A DNA stretch of 47,830 bases from NCBI GenBank assembly GCA_019351975.1, contig JABBOG010000028.1:1-47830 (forward strand), in the 5' to 3' direction. Positions 33,323 to 41,830 of this stretch are shown in pieces (within the stretch, counting starts at the first letter, position 1; each line of letters begins with the position of its first letter). A model generated the notes under the pieces. That model had not been told where the DNA came from. It worked only from the letters and a program-made list of their open reading frames with translations, and did no database searches. Both the position numbers and the translations under genes were made by a program. This DNA is from Acidobacteriota bacterium (GTDB taxonomy: Bacteria; Acidobacteriota; Terriglobia; Terriglobales; Acidobacteriaceae).

Positions 33323-33738
33323 TGCAGACCATCCTCGCAATCCTCAAGCAGGCCGGAGGTTGGCACCCCGGCCTGTACCTCAAGATCGACAACCCGCCGT
33401 ACATGGAGCTTGTCATCGAGGCGATGGACGAGTCCGGCCCGATGGGACTCCCCGCTGTCTCCATAGCGCACTACGGCGAACAGAACGGCGACCTCATGCG
33501 TGACCCGCAGATGTGTTTCGAGCTTGGTCTTACTGGTGGAGCGCATCTGTCGGCCTTCTACTACCGCAACGATTATTTCGGCGTGGAGCAGTGGAGCCGG
33601 AACATCGTGCGCGGCAACTACGTCCACTTGATCGCTTTGCATGAACAGCACCAGCGTTTCGCAAAGACATGGGACAACAACCTGCGATTGCAGCGGTTCG
33701 CGGAGGTCTTCGACCCCAGCAAGCACATACGCGGATAG
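33322..33738 (+). CDS. DUF6908-type conserved small protein
   Basis: This 138-aa protein contains GGWHPGLYLKIDNPPYMELV, then GDLMRDPQMCFEL and YYRNDYFGVEQWS, which I associate with the domain of unknown function DUF6908 found beside ardC-like genes on conjugative elements. No signal, membrane or catalytic motif is visible. ATG 33322 overlaps the ardC stop, so both are co-translated. An anti-defence or maintenance role is plausible only by position. Confidence 0.6.
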   Translation: MQTILAILKQAGGWHPGLYLKIDNPPYMELVIEAMDESGPMGLPAVSIAHYGEQNGDLMRDPQMCFELGLTGGAHLSAFYYRNDYFGVEQWSRNIVRGNYVHLIALHEQHQRFAKTWDNNLRLQRFAEVFDPSKHIRG

Positions 33739-33830
33739 CCCCGAGTTTCCCGCCAACGGAGCGGACAAAGGGCAGCGCGTTTGCTCCACAACTTCATGCA
33801 GTGCAACCCGCTCGAAAGGAGCACATCATC

Positions 33831-35417
33831 ATGGAAACCCAAATCGTCAACGCCACCGAATACCGCAACGTCTCGCTCTCGCTGTTGAACGAGTCGAAGA
33901 CCAACCCACGCCGCAGCTTCGAGGCGATTGCCTTGAAGGAACTGGCCGAGTCCATCCGCACCCAAGGCGTTCTCTCGCCCTTGCTCGTGCGGCCTCTCAC
34001 CGAGAACGGCTTCGAGATCATCGCCGGAGCACGGCGTTACCGCGCCGCGCAGATGGCCGAAATCCCGACCGTGCCTGTCCGCATCGTCCATCTCTCCGAT
34101 GCGGCGGCGTTAGAGGCTCAATTGGTCGAGAACCTGATTCGCTCCGAGATTCACCCGATGGAAGAAGCCCAGGGATTCCGCGCCTTGCTGGACTTGGAAG
34201 ACCCGAAGTACAGCATCGAGCAGATCGCGGCGAAGGTAGGCAAATCGCCTGTCTTCGTGGCTTCGAGGTTGAAGCTGACTGACCTCGTACCCGCAGCGGT
34301 GGATGCGTTCTATGCCGAGGAGATCGGCGTCGGACACGCCCTGCTGCTGGCGAAGCTGCCAGCCGACCAGCAGCAACAGGCGCTCTCCGCTTGCTTCAAA
34401 GAGGTCTACAACGGAGCCGCGAAGCCAGCGCGAATTCTGCTACCCGTCCGCAACCTGCAATTCTGGATCGACAGCAACATCCTGCTGGTACTCAAGGATG
34501 CGCCCTTCGACAAACGGGACGCTCAGCTTGTTTCCACCGCTGGCAGTTGTGCCGACTGCCCCAAACGCACGGGACACAACAAACTGCTGTTTGGGGATGA
34601 CCTCGGCAGGCAGGGCGACCGCTGTACCGACCCAACCTGCTATCAATCCAAAGTCGCGGCCCATTTGGCTAAGACTATCGCCGCCAAGCCGGAGATGGTG
34701 CAGATCAGCACCGCCTACGGGACGCAGAAGGAAGGCAGCCCGGTACTTCCGCGCAACAAGTACACCGCGATTCGGGACGACACGCCGAAGTCGAAGGATG
34801 AAGCCAAGCGACCCGAATTCAAAGTGTGCAAGTTCACCACTGACGCCATCATCGCGGAAGGCGGCGACGTTGGCACCATCCATAAGGTATGCGCGAATCC
34901 ATCCTGCCCGATTCATCATCCGAAGCAGCCAACCAGCCGCAACGATGAGAGTCACAAAGCCGAGCAGGAAAAGCAGCGCAAGGAACAAGCCATCGCCAAC
35001 GCGACCGGCCTTCGTGTCCTCGCTGCTATCGGTAGTGCGGTTCCGGTTCGCCTGATGAAGCGCGACCTGCTCTTCGTCGCCGAAACGCTGGTAACTCTCA
35101 TGGAAGAGAACCGCCTTGAGATGCTGGCGCGGCAGCATGGCATCCGCGAGAAGCGAGACGACGGGGGAGTCAGAAAGACGTTGGCTGCTTTCGTCCGCCG
35201 CGCCGATGAAAATACGCTCTCCCGGCTGTTAGTGGAATCGAGCGTTCTGCTTGCCGCGTCCCGCTCGAATCCCGCCACGGTACTCCGCGATGCGGCCACC
35301 ACCTACAAAGTGGATACCGATGCCATCGCCGCCAAGGTACGGCAGGAGTTCGCCGCCAAGGAGAAGGCCAGGACGACCGCAGCACCCACCACCAAAGCTG
35401 CAAAGAGAGTAGCTTAA
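33831..35417 (+). CDS. parB: ParB/RepB/Spo0J-type partition protein
   Basis: This 528-aa protein has an N-terminal ParB nuclease-like domain with TNPRRSFEAIALKELAESIR and the family motif GARRYRAAQMAE, then the arginine-patch-like ENLIRSEIHPMEEAQGFRAL and a helix-turn-helix (YSIEQIAAKVGKSPVFVASR). A cysteine cluster follows (CADCPKRTG, then CTDPTCYQSK), a possible zinc site. ATG 33831 has AAGGAG about 9 nt upstream; the longer frame from 33669 is rejected. No parA gene is in the window, so it may act in regulation or DNA processing rather than classical partition. Confidence 0.87.
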   Translation: METQIVNATEYRNVSLSLLNESKTNPRRSFEAIALKELAESIRTQGVLSPLLVRPLTENGFEIIAGARRYRAAQMAEIPTVPVRIVHLSDAAALEAQLVENLIRSEIHPMEEAQGFRALLDLEDPKYSIEQIAAKVGKSPVFVASRLKLTDLVPAAVDAFYAEEIGVGHALLLAKLPADQQQQALSACFKEVYNGAAKPARILLPVRNLQFWIDSNILLVLKDAPFDKRDAQLVSTAGSCADCPKRTGHNKLLFGDDLGRQGDRCTDPTCYQSKVAAHLAKTIAAKPEMVQISTAYGTQKEGSPVLPRNKYTAIRDDTPKSKDEAKRPEFKVCKFTTDAIIAEGGDVGTIHKVCANPSCPIHHPKQPTSRNDESHKAEQEKQRKEQAIANATGLRVLAAIGSAVPVRLMKRDLLFVAETLVTLMEENRLEMLARQHGIREKRDDGGVRKTLAAFVRRADENTLSRLLVESSVLLAASRSNPATVLRDAATTYKVDTDAIAAKVRQEFAAKEKARTTAAPTTKAAKRVA

Positions 35418-35469
35418 TAACAAATGCAGGGAGGGACGGCCCACGCCGCCCCTCATCTATTCAATCGTA

Positions 35470-35510
35470 AAAAAATTGCAGGGAGAAACCTTGCTGGTTT
35501 TTCCCCTGCA
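35470..35510 (-). terminator. Hairpin with T-run on the minus strand
   Basis: TGCAGGGAGAAACC and GGTTTTTCCCCTGCA (35477..35510) pair imperfectly. Read on the minus strand the hairpin is followed by a run of seven T (plus-strand A-run at about 35469-35475). It would end leftward transcripts before they enter parB, and may be bidirectional. It lies 60 bp past the parB stop. Confidence 0.55.
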
Positions 35511-35641
35511 CCCTCATCCCGCTAAACTAAATGAGAACAGCAGTCTTCTTGGTGCAGTCCTGAGCCATCGAACTTCCGGCCACTCAGCATCATCTGCCTA
35601 CGGGGACTACAGGACCCCGTGCATACAGAAAGAGACGAACT

Positions 35642-36250
35642 ATGCGATTCGTTATCGTCGGGGCGACCGGACGTACAGGTCGTCAAGTGACAGAGCAGGC
35701 CTTGGCAAGAGGTCATACAGTGACCGCTGTCGTACGAAACTCTTCCCTGGATGGGGAGAACAACCTCCGCATAGTTGTAGCTGATCCGTGCAAAGCGGAG
35801 CAGATCCTGCCCGCCTTCGCTGGACAGGATGCAGTGATCTCCTGCCTCGGCCAGCGTCCAGGGGGAAATCCATGGCTCGTAAGGGATGCAGCCGTAGCCA
35901 CTCTCCAGGCTATGCAGCAAACAGGCTTGAAACGTCTCGTTGTCGTCTCTGGCGCGTTACTGTATCCCAGTCGCAACCCACTGGCTCTGCTTCTCCAAAA
36001 GCTCATGGCGGACAAGCTGATGGACGGGCGCGCCGCCGAAGATGCGATCATCTCATCGGACACAAACTGGACGCTGGTGCGCCCTCCGCGCCTGCTCGAA
36101 GGAAACGACAGGAAAGGATACCGAATGGAGGCCGGTGCTCGTCCAAATTTGACATGGAGCTTACAGTTTATAGACCTTGCAGCCTGCCTGCTGGATTTGA
36201 GCGAACAAGGAACCTGCACCCGCGAGATTGTCGGTGTCGCCTCATTGTGA
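35642..36250 (+). CDS. NAD(P)-binding protein, NmrA/atypical SDR type
   Basis: This 202-aa Rossmann-fold protein has the dinucleotide motif GATGRTGRQV at residues 8-17. A second-strand basic VVRNSS, then DAVISCLGQRPGG and LKRLVVVSGALLYPS fit the atypical short-chain dehydrogenase or NAD(P)H-binding PF13460 family. The classical YxxxK is absent, so the protein may be a redox sensor or reductase with unknown substrate. It is transcribed alone, with operator-like palindromes in the gap behind it. Cargo gene. Confidence 0.82.
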   Translation: MRFVIVGATGRTGRQVTEQALARGHTVTAVVRNSSLDGENNLRIVVADPCKAEQILPAFAGQDAVISCLGQRPGGNPWLVRDAAVATLQAMQQTGLKRLVVVSGALLYPSRNPLALLLQKLMADKLMDGRAAEDAIISSDTNWTLVRPPRLLEGNDRKGYRMEAGARPNLTWSLQFIDLAACLLDLSEQGTCTREIVGVASL

Positions 36251-36258
36251 GCGCTCAC
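36247..36258. promoter_or_regulatory. Palindromic operator GTGAGCGCTCAC
   Basis: This perfect 12-bp palindrome spans the stop of the preceding gene. It is close to the symmetrical lac-type operator of LacI/GalR-family regulators. TGAGCGCTCA recurs 91 bp downstream. No LacI-family gene is in the window. Confidence 0.5.
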
Positions 36259-36337
36259 TAAGTGCGAAATGGATAGCTTGTAGCTTTGTTCAATGCCGAT
36301 CCCATGTGGATTTATGGTGCATCAAGTCCAATTCAAC

Positions 36338-36349
36338 TTGAGCGCTCAA
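36338..36349. promoter_or_regulatory. Palindromic operator TTGAGCGCTCAA
   Basis: This perfect 12-bp palindrome shares the 10-bp core TGAGCGCTCA with 36247..36258. It ends 17 bp before the ATG of the hydrolase gene at 36367, where a bound repressor would block transcription or initiation. Confidence 0.5.
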
Positions 36350-36366
36350 CGGACTACTAAGAATTT

Positions 36367-37080
36367 ATGTCAAATGCTATCCAAATATCGCGCGACCTCT
36401 GGCAATTGAAAATCGGAACCGTTAACGCTTACCTGCTAAAGACGACGGATGGTCTGGTATTGATTGACGCCGGATGGCCGAATAAGACGGAAGCCCTTTT
36501 TCAAGCCGTGCGGGACTCAGGACACAATGCTAAGGAAATTCGCCATCTAGTTCTAACACACGGCCACATCGACCATGCAGGCGGGGGGGCCGATGTGCTT
36601 CAACGCACCGGCGCTAGCTCGTACGCCCATGCCGCTGATCTTGACCTGATCAACGCGGGGAAAGCTGAGCATCTGGGCACGTCCGTTACGCCTGGAATCA
36701 TCCCTACAATTGTCTATCTCCTATTCATTAAATCTGGTGGCACAACATATAAGTCGTTTGCCGTGGGCAAGACGCTGCAGGACGGTGAAAGGTTACCGAT
36801 GGCTCCAGATGTTGAGGTCATTCATTCGCCAGGACACTCTGCCGGGCATATCGCGCTGCTGTTGCGGCAAGAAGGCGTTTTGATTGCGGGCGATATTTGT
36901 TCAAACGTCATGGGGTTGGGCTACAGCGTGTTGAACGAAGACACGGCCTTGGCGCGCAGGTCACTTCTGCGCGTCGCAGAGTATCCGTTTGAACGGGCTG
37001 TGTTCGGGCACGGCAAGCCGCTTGACAAGCGGGCAAACGAAATGCTGAAAGAGAGATTTTCAGACGTGAGACTGACGTAG
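36367..37080 (+). CDS. MBL-fold metallohydrolase
   Basis: This 237-aa cytoplasmic metallo-beta-lactamase-fold enzyme has the metal motif THGHIDHAGG (about residues 63-72), a second ligand region SPGHSAGHIALL, the bridging Asp in GVLIAGDICS and a late histidine in VFGHGKPL. This set suits glyoxalase-II- or lactonase-like hydrolases; the substrate cannot be told. The paired TGAGCGCTCA palindromes upstream suggest it is repressed by an unlinked regulator. Cargo gene. A short inverted repeat at 37126-37142 follows. Confidence 0.85.
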   Translation: MSNAIQISRDLWQLKIGTVNAYLLKTTDGLVLIDAGWPNKTEALFQAVRDSGHNAKEIRHLVLTHGHIDHAGGGADVLQRTGASSYAHAADLDLINAGKAEHLGTSVTPGIIPTIVYLLFIKSGGTTYKSFAVGKTLQDGERLPMAPDVEVIHSPGHSAGHIALLLRQEGVLIAGDICSNVMGLGYSVLNEDTALARRSLLRVAEYPFERAVFGHGKPLDKRANEMLKERFSDVRLT

Positions 37081-37125
37081 CAAACTTAGCACGAGAGCTT
37101 CAGACTTACGTTCCAGCTCTTTGAC

Positions 37126-37142
37126 GAACGTTAGCGACGTTC
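37126..37142. terminator. Small inverted repeat between convergent genes
   Basis: GAACGT-TAGCG-ACGTTC lies 46 bp past the MBL gene and 64 bp from the end of the opposite gene. There is no T-run, so this is a weak candidate. Confidence 0.25.
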
Positions 37143-37205
37143 TTAGTCCAAGATATGTTTGGCAATCAACTGAAAACACGCTCTGCACTTATAAAAGCCA
37201 CCCTT

Positions 37206-38312
37206 TTACGGCTGGAGCGTCGTCACAACAATCTTCTTCGAGCCTACGGGTAAATCCACGAGTGTTCCGTCTCGTCCGCTTATCCAGGCACGGTTGCTAC
37301 TCTTGTTTACGCCTCGAAAAAACATCCAGGACAACAGCGGGTTTGAAGGCGGCGGATCGAGATGCGTAAAAATGAGCAGTTTTACTCCTGCCTCGTCGGC
37401 GATGCGGGAAGCATCGAGTGGGTCTGTGTGATAGTGCTGTATGTCGGCCATGGTTTGGGCGATGCGGGCATTTCCCACATCCGACGCCGCGTGCTGGATG
37501 AGCTGCACCATGTGTTGAGACTGCGCTTCATGCACAAGCACGTCCGCACCGTCGGCAGCCACGGCCAAAGGTGGATGGAAGTCGGTGTCGCCGCTGATGA
37601 CCACCGACCTGCCGCGATAGTCGAATCGGTAGCCGTAAGCCGGTTGAGCGGGGTCATGGTTCACCTCGATGGCCGTTACAGTGACATCGCCAAAGTGCAT
37701 CGGCAAGCTTTTCCTATTCTTCGCTAGGGTCGGTGCGCCCTGCATCTCCGTTACATGGGCCTGCATTCGGTCCGCCGATGGTGGAAGCATCTGCGTTCCA
37801 GAGTTCGCTGTTCGATAGCTCTGGTCCAGGCAATACGCCTCGTTGAAGCCTTCCACGACGCGTTCTACTCCGGGTCCGCCGAAGACCTGCAAACTGCCGG
37901 CATGGCCAGCCAGCCAGGCATTGGTATTGACTTCGCCAAGGTCCCCGATATGGTCCGAATGGAAGTGGGTCAGGAATACCGCCGTCAACTCGCGTCCTCG
38001 AAGCTGCCAAAGCTCCAAGTTGCGTCCGCTCCCAGGCCCGGTGTCCACGAGATAGTAACGGCCTCCAGCGATTACGGCCGTACAGCTCTGGGCGCGATGC
38101 GGGTCGGCAAACGGTGCCGATGTTCCACAAAGCAAAACGCGCAACGAGTCACCCGCGAACAGCGCGCTATTGCCGGAGCGGAGCTGATGCTTAACAAAAT
38201 GCGTGAATATAACATCGTCGACCGAAGGCACGGCAAGGAAGCCTGCGCCGATCAGAACGAGTGCTGCAATGGCCAAACCTCCCGTGATGATCCACCGCCT
38301 CGTCTTTGTCAC
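37206..38312 (-). CDS. MBL-fold hydrolase with N-terminal membrane anchor (RNase Z/arylsulfatase-like)
   Basis: This 368-aa protein has an N-terminal hydrophobic segment (WIITGGLAIAALVLIGAGFL) as anchor or signal, then an MBL domain with LTHFHSDHIGDL, a Tyr/Gly-rich strand YYLVDTGPGSGRNL, the metal-bridging Asp in VVISGDTD, and HLD near the end (IFTHLDPPPSN). The fold resembles RNase-Z-like and AtsA-type enzymes that act outside the cytoplasm. It overlaps the CocE gene by 4 bp and is the last gene of the marR-cocE-MBL operon. Substrate unknown. Confidence 0.82.
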   Translation of the reverse strand: MTKTRRWIITGGLAIAALVLIGAGFLAVPSVDDVIFTHFVKHQLRSGNSALFAGDSLRVLLCGTSAPFADPHRAQSCTAVIAGGRYYLVDTGPGSGRNLELWQLRGRELTAVFLTHFHSDHIGDLGEVNTNAWLAGHAGSLQVFGGPGVERVVEGFNEAYCLDQSYRTANSGTQMLPPSADRMQAHVTEMQGAPTLAKNRKSLPMHFGDVTVTAIEVNHDPAQPAYGYRFDYRGRSVVISGDTDFHPPLAVAADGADVLVHEAQSQHMVQLIQHAASDVGNARIAQTMADIQHYHTDPLDASRIADEAGVKLLIFTHLDPPPSNPLLSWMFFRGVNKSSNRAWISGRDGTLVDLPVGSKKIVVTTLQP

Positions 38313-40009
38313 GACTGTCTCCCGCTGTTGGCGAAGGGAGACCTCGTTGCAATCAAGAGATAGGTTGACTGCTCTCCTCCTGTGTGGAAGGTGCAGATTG
38401 CCTTGGCGCTTTCCTCGTAGGCGGCTGGGAACTGGCCGCGAAACTTGCTCTTGGGATAGAACCAGCGGCCTTGAATGTCGAGCCTTAGATGGTCGCCTTT
38501 GCGGAGTCGTGTCGCGTGAGGACGCATTGCGATAGCGACCGGAACGACCTCTCCCGGTTCGAGCGGGTCAATTCTGCGGTGGGTGTAAACCGGCTGTTCC
38601 GCCGTGGAGAGTTCAGCATCGAGGTCACGATGAGCCGCACGCTGCCATCCTTTTGAAACCATGTCTCCGGAGAAGCCGTACGAGCCCTCGAACGTAACCT
38701 CAGCACTATTGCGCAGCTTGCTTAATCCTGCGAACAGAGACACATCGGTTGCCCCTTGCACTTCAAGATGAAGGTATAAAGCCATGTGACCGATCACATC
38801 CATGTCCTCCGGCACGATCCAGAGGAAAGAAAGCCTTCCTTTGGGTAGGCTGACCGTTGCGTTGGCGGGGGCGAAGGTCTGGTCGAGCTCCATCGTGCTT
38901 GTGCTTGCATCGAGCGATAGATTCTTCCACTCGACATCGCGCGGAGGCCATGCGTCTACGTGGATGACCGCCGCAGGATCGGGCCCTGCCTCCGTAATGG
39001 CCAGCCGCACGGGTGGTTCCTGGTCCCACCCGTTATCGAGTCCCTTGAGGAAGTGGTCAAAGAAACGGATTCGCGTTTGTGTTGCATCTTCGCTGTAGTA
39101 TGCGCACCATTTGCCGTCCCGGTGCGTATAAAGCCACTTTTGCCGAGAACCCGCGCGACGGAAGACCTCAAACGACCCACGAGTGTGCAGCAGGTGGTCC
39201 GAGAAACTGCCGCACACGAGTAAAGGCACCTGAATATCTTCGAGCTTAGGTGTCCTCGCCTGGTACCAATCGTCACGCTCCGTGTGTTTTACGATGGCTT
39301 CATAAAGTGGGTTCTGGACATGGGCTTCTTTGCCAGTCAACCGGCTCCACAACTTGCTGAAGCCGTTCTCGAGAACGCCGCCTGGTCTTGCAAAGTCACG
39401 ATATAAATCGCTCAAGCCTTCCCATGGGCAGATCGCGGTCAGGTGCGGAGGTTGCAGCGCGGCAACTTTGTATTGGCTGATGGCCAGGTAAGAGACACCA
39501 TCCAGGCCGACTCGTCCGGTCGACCATGGTCGCGTCCCGGCCCACTCGATCAGGTCGTAGTAATCCTGCGCTTCTTCGTCGGAGAACAGGTCGCCCACCC
39601 CTTCCGATGTTCCGCCGCCTCGCAGATCAGCGTTAACGACGGCGTATCCTTCACGCACCCACACAGCGGGGTCGGGTGCCTCCCAGCTCGTATAAGCGGA
39701 GATACACACCGGATGCGGCTGCGGCAGGAGCCGTGACTGCAACGGAGCGCCGCGCCCGCTTCGGCTCTTCGCGGGGATTTTGTCCTTTCCATAAGGATGA
39801 GCCGACAGGAGAACGGGAAAGCTGCCGGAGCCTTTTGGCCGAAACACGTTGACCCGGAGCACTGTGCCGTCCCTGACCATCACCCGGACGTCCCAATCGA
39901 CGTGAATGTCTGGGCAAACGGCAGCAACCTGCACGTTGGGCCAGATCGCATTGCGTACAAAGCGGAACCCGCGAACAACGGTGCGGACATCCGAACGGCT
40001 GAAGAGCAT
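38309..40009 (-). CDS. CocE/NonD-family acyl hydrolase
   Basis: This 566-aa alpha/beta hydrolase of the cocaine-esterase/X-prolyl-dipeptidase superfamily opens with DWDVRVMVRDGTVLRVNVFR and LLSAHPYGKDK, has the nucleophile serine in GLDGVSYLAISQYK (about residue 168), and a C-terminal jelly-roll domain (LEPGEVVPVAIAMRPHATRL, HLRLDIQGRWF). These enzymes cleave esters or amides of small molecules. It lies between marR, which it overlaps by one base, and the MBL hydrolase. The operon may handle a lactone, ester or antibiotic-like compound; that is inference. Confidence 0.87.
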   Translation of the reverse strand: MLFSRSDVRTVVRGFRFVRNAIWPNVQVAAVCPDIHVDWDVRVMVRDGTVLRVNVFRPKGSGSFPVLLSAHPYGKDKIPAKSRSGRGAPLQSRLLPQPHPVCISAYTSWEAPDPAVWVREGYAVVNADLRGGGTSEGVGDLFSDEEAQDYYDLIEWAGTRPWSTGRVGLDGVSYLAISQYKVAALQPPHLTAICPWEGLSDLYRDFARPGGVLENGFSKLWSRLTGKEAHVQNPLYEAIVKHTERDDWYQARTPKLEDIQVPLLVCGSFSDHLLHTRGSFEVFRRAGSRQKWLYTHRDGKWCAYYSEDATQTRIRFFDHFLKGLDNGWDQEPPVRLAITEAGPDPAAVIHVDAWPPRDVEWKNLSLDASTSTMELDQTFAPANATVSLPKGRLSFLWIVPEDMDVIGHMALYLHLEVQGATDVSLFAGLSKLRNSAEVTFEGSYGFSGDMVSKGWQRAAHRDLDAELSTAEQPVYTHRRIDPLEPGEVVPVAIAMRPHATRLRKGDHLRLDIQGRWFYPKSKFRGQFPAAYEESAKAICTFHTGGEQSTYLLIATRSPFANSGRQS

Positions 40010-40479
40010 TAGAGTTCGTCCTTTTGCGTATCGGAATGACGTTCCAGCCTCGCAAGCACCGTTTGGAGCAACATCGCTGCTTCTTCGATGTGACGCGGCT
40101 TCAGCCCCTTACCCAAGGCTGTGGCCCATGGAATCTGCCTGCGTCTTGCGGCATGTTCTACTTCTCTCCCTTTGTCGGTCAGGACCACGAGCTGCGCCCG
40201 GCGATGGTGCGGATTCGGTTTGAACTCGACCAGTCCTGATGCCACCAACTCCGCTGTGACTCCGCGAACGCCCTGCCGGGTGAGGCCGATGGTGCGCGCG
40301 ATGGACGCGACCGACAGCGGCGCCGGAACATTCGCAACGACGCCCAGCACCTGCCACCGTGCGCTTGTCAGGTCGAGGTCCGCCACCAAGCGATCTCCTG
40401 CGGCGATCAAAGCACCGTTCAGGCGAAAAACGCTGATGAAGAGCGGGGTGAGCGGAGCTGCGGCGTGCATCTTCGACAT
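40009..40479 (-). CDS. MarR-family transcriptional regulator
   Basis: This 156-aa winged-helix protein has LTSARWQVLGVVANVPAPLS, then IARTIGLTRQGVRGVTAEL and the wing VEFKPNPHHRRAQLVVLTDK typical of MarR. It probably represses its own operon (marR, CocE hydrolase, MBL hydrolase) by binding the palindromes at 40498..40532. Its ligand is likely a substrate of the hydrolases. Family-length protein with a helical dimerisation end. Confidence 0.88.
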   Translation of the reverse strand: MSKMHAAAPLTPLFISVFRLNGALIAAGDRLVADLDLTSARWQVLGVVANVPAPLSVASIARTIGLTRQGVRGVTAELVASGLVEFKPNPHHRRAQLVVLTDKGREVEHAARRRQIPWATALGKGLKPRHIEEAAMLLQTVLARLERHSDTQKDEL

Positions 40480-40497
40480 GACCTACTCTCCTCTACT

Positions 40498-40532
40498 TGT
40501 AAATAGTTTTACAGTATGACAATATATTGTCA
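40498..40532 (-). promoter_or_regulatory. Promoter and operators of the marR operon
   Basis: There are two dyads: TGACAATATATTGTCA (40517-40532, 16-bp perfect palindrome) and TGTAAA-TAGT-TTTACA (40498-40513). On the minus strand TTGACA at 40528-40533 can be a -35, with a -10 region near TAAAAC within the second dyad. A MarR dimer at either site would cover the promoter. Confidence 0.6.
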
Positions 40533-40604
40533 ATTGGTAAGCGGGATCTCATTCACGAGACACCATCGCTTTGCACATGAGCCCACCAGAAAGGCATACG
40601 TTCC

Positions 40605-41438
40605 ATGCCAATTTTCCATAGAGTTCCCTGGTCTCTCGAAACCGCTCAAGGTCTAATTTCACCGGGTCTGCTGCTGGCAGTCTGCCTGCTGAGTCCGATC
40701 TCCCTGTACCCTCAGAATACAACTCCGGTTTCACGGACAAGCATGTCTCCCAATTCAGGCAGTGCTTCATTACTACCGGATGCTCCCGGCGCTGCAACTG
40801 GTCATGGGCTGACAGACCGAGGCGTGCAGGCCGTATCCGCCGCCCCCAGTATTCAAACAACGGGCGATATCGCCTCGTTTCCGAGCTTCCGTCAAAGAGA
40901 GCGGCGCTTCCTGCTTGACTTGTTTGGTCCAACCGCATTCATTGCACCGGCTTTTGAGGCCAGTATCGACACGATACGTCCCTTGAAAGTCGGATATCCA
41001 TCGGACGGTGCGACCGGACCTGGAAACCACCCCGCACACGGGGATGTACCTGAGTGGGGCGAAGGTGTGCAGGGCTACACAAAGCGCTACGCGGACCGCT
41101 TCGGCCAGGGGCTGGTCGGCACGACAAGCCGATATGCCTTGGGCGAAGTCCTAAAGGAAGATGTCACTTATCACCGTTGCCAATGCACAGGATTATTGCC
41201 CCGCACCGCCCATGCGTTCGTCGGGGCCTACACGGCACATACTCATAGCGGCCGCGCCATTCCGTCGCTCCCAGCATTCGCTTCTCCCTTCATCGCATCC
41301 GAGGTTGCCGTAGCGGCCTGGTATCCAAACCGCTACAACACGAGCGACGCCCTCCGAGTAAGCGTCCTGAACTATGTCTCAGCCCCCTTTAAGAATCTCT
41401 TCATGGAGTTCATTGCCAAACAAAGGGATGAACAATAG
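40605..41438 (+). CDS. Exported protein of an acidobacterial-type family
   Basis: This 277-aa protein has an N-terminal signal segment (GLISPGLLLAVCLLSPISLY) followed by a Ser/Pro/Gly-rich linker. The central part has VPEWGEGVQGYTKRYADRFG, then GEVLKEDVTYHRC and late hydrophobic helices, a pattern I recall in exported acidobacterial proteins of unknown function. It is divergent from the marR operon across the operator region. It may be regulated by the same MarR, but this is not shown. No ribosome site stands out before ATG 40605. Confidence 0.65.
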   Translation: MPIFHRVPWSLETAQGLISPGLLLAVCLLSPISLYPQNTTPVSRTSMSPNSGSASLLPDAPGAATGHGLTDRGVQAVSAAPSIQTTGDIASFPSFRQRERRFLLDLFGPTAFIAPAFEASIDTIRPLKVGYPSDGATGPGNHPAHGDVPEWGEGVQGYTKRYADRFGQGLVGTTSRYALGEVLKEDVTYHRCQCTGLLPRTAHAFVGAYTAHTHSGRAIPSLPAFASPFIASEVAVAAWYPNRYNTSDALRVSVLNYVSAPFKNLFMEFIAKQRDEQ

Positions 41439-41464
41439 CAAGTCACGAGAAGGAACGGTCAGAT

Positions 41465-41794
41465 TTGGAACACGATTACATTCGACACGTCTCAGAGGTC
41501 ATCGAACTGCTGCAAGGGAAATGGACAATCCAGATCCTCTGCGCAATGCGGGCGCATCCGGTGCGTCTGAGTGTACTCAGACGTGAGATTCCATTCGCGT
41601 CCAAGAAAGCTCTGACGGCGAGTTTACGTTCACTTGAGGCTGCCCGAGTGGTGGTACGACGCGACCTCAGCAACTCAGTTCTGCATGTTGAATACGAACT
41701 TGTGGAATCGATGCGCATACCCTTGATTGCACTGCTCGACCACCTCTCGGAATGGGGAAAGTTCTACGAGTCGGAGAGGTCGCCGCAGGCATGA
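41465..41794 (+). CDS. HxlR-family transcriptional regulator
   Basis: This 109-aa winged-helix regulator contains IELLQGKWTIQILCAMRAHP, then FASKKALTASLRSLEAARVV and a wing with VEYELVESMRIPLIAL, a clear HxlR pattern. TTG 41465 is the start, with AGAAGGAA about 9 nt upstream. It has no nearby target besides the exported protein gene ending 26 bp upstream, with which it may form an operon. The usual Cys near the N terminus of redox HxlR proteins is not in its normal place, though a Cys occurs in ILCAMR. Confidence 0.82.
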   Translation: MEHDYIRHVSEVIELLQGKWTIQILCAMRAHPVRLSVLRREIPFASKKALTASLRSLEAARVVVRRDLSNSVLHVEYELVESMRIPLIALLDHLSEWGKFYESERSPQA

Positions 41795-41830
41795 ACTCTG
41801 ATCCTGCGAAACCGGACAGGACGAAATTCA

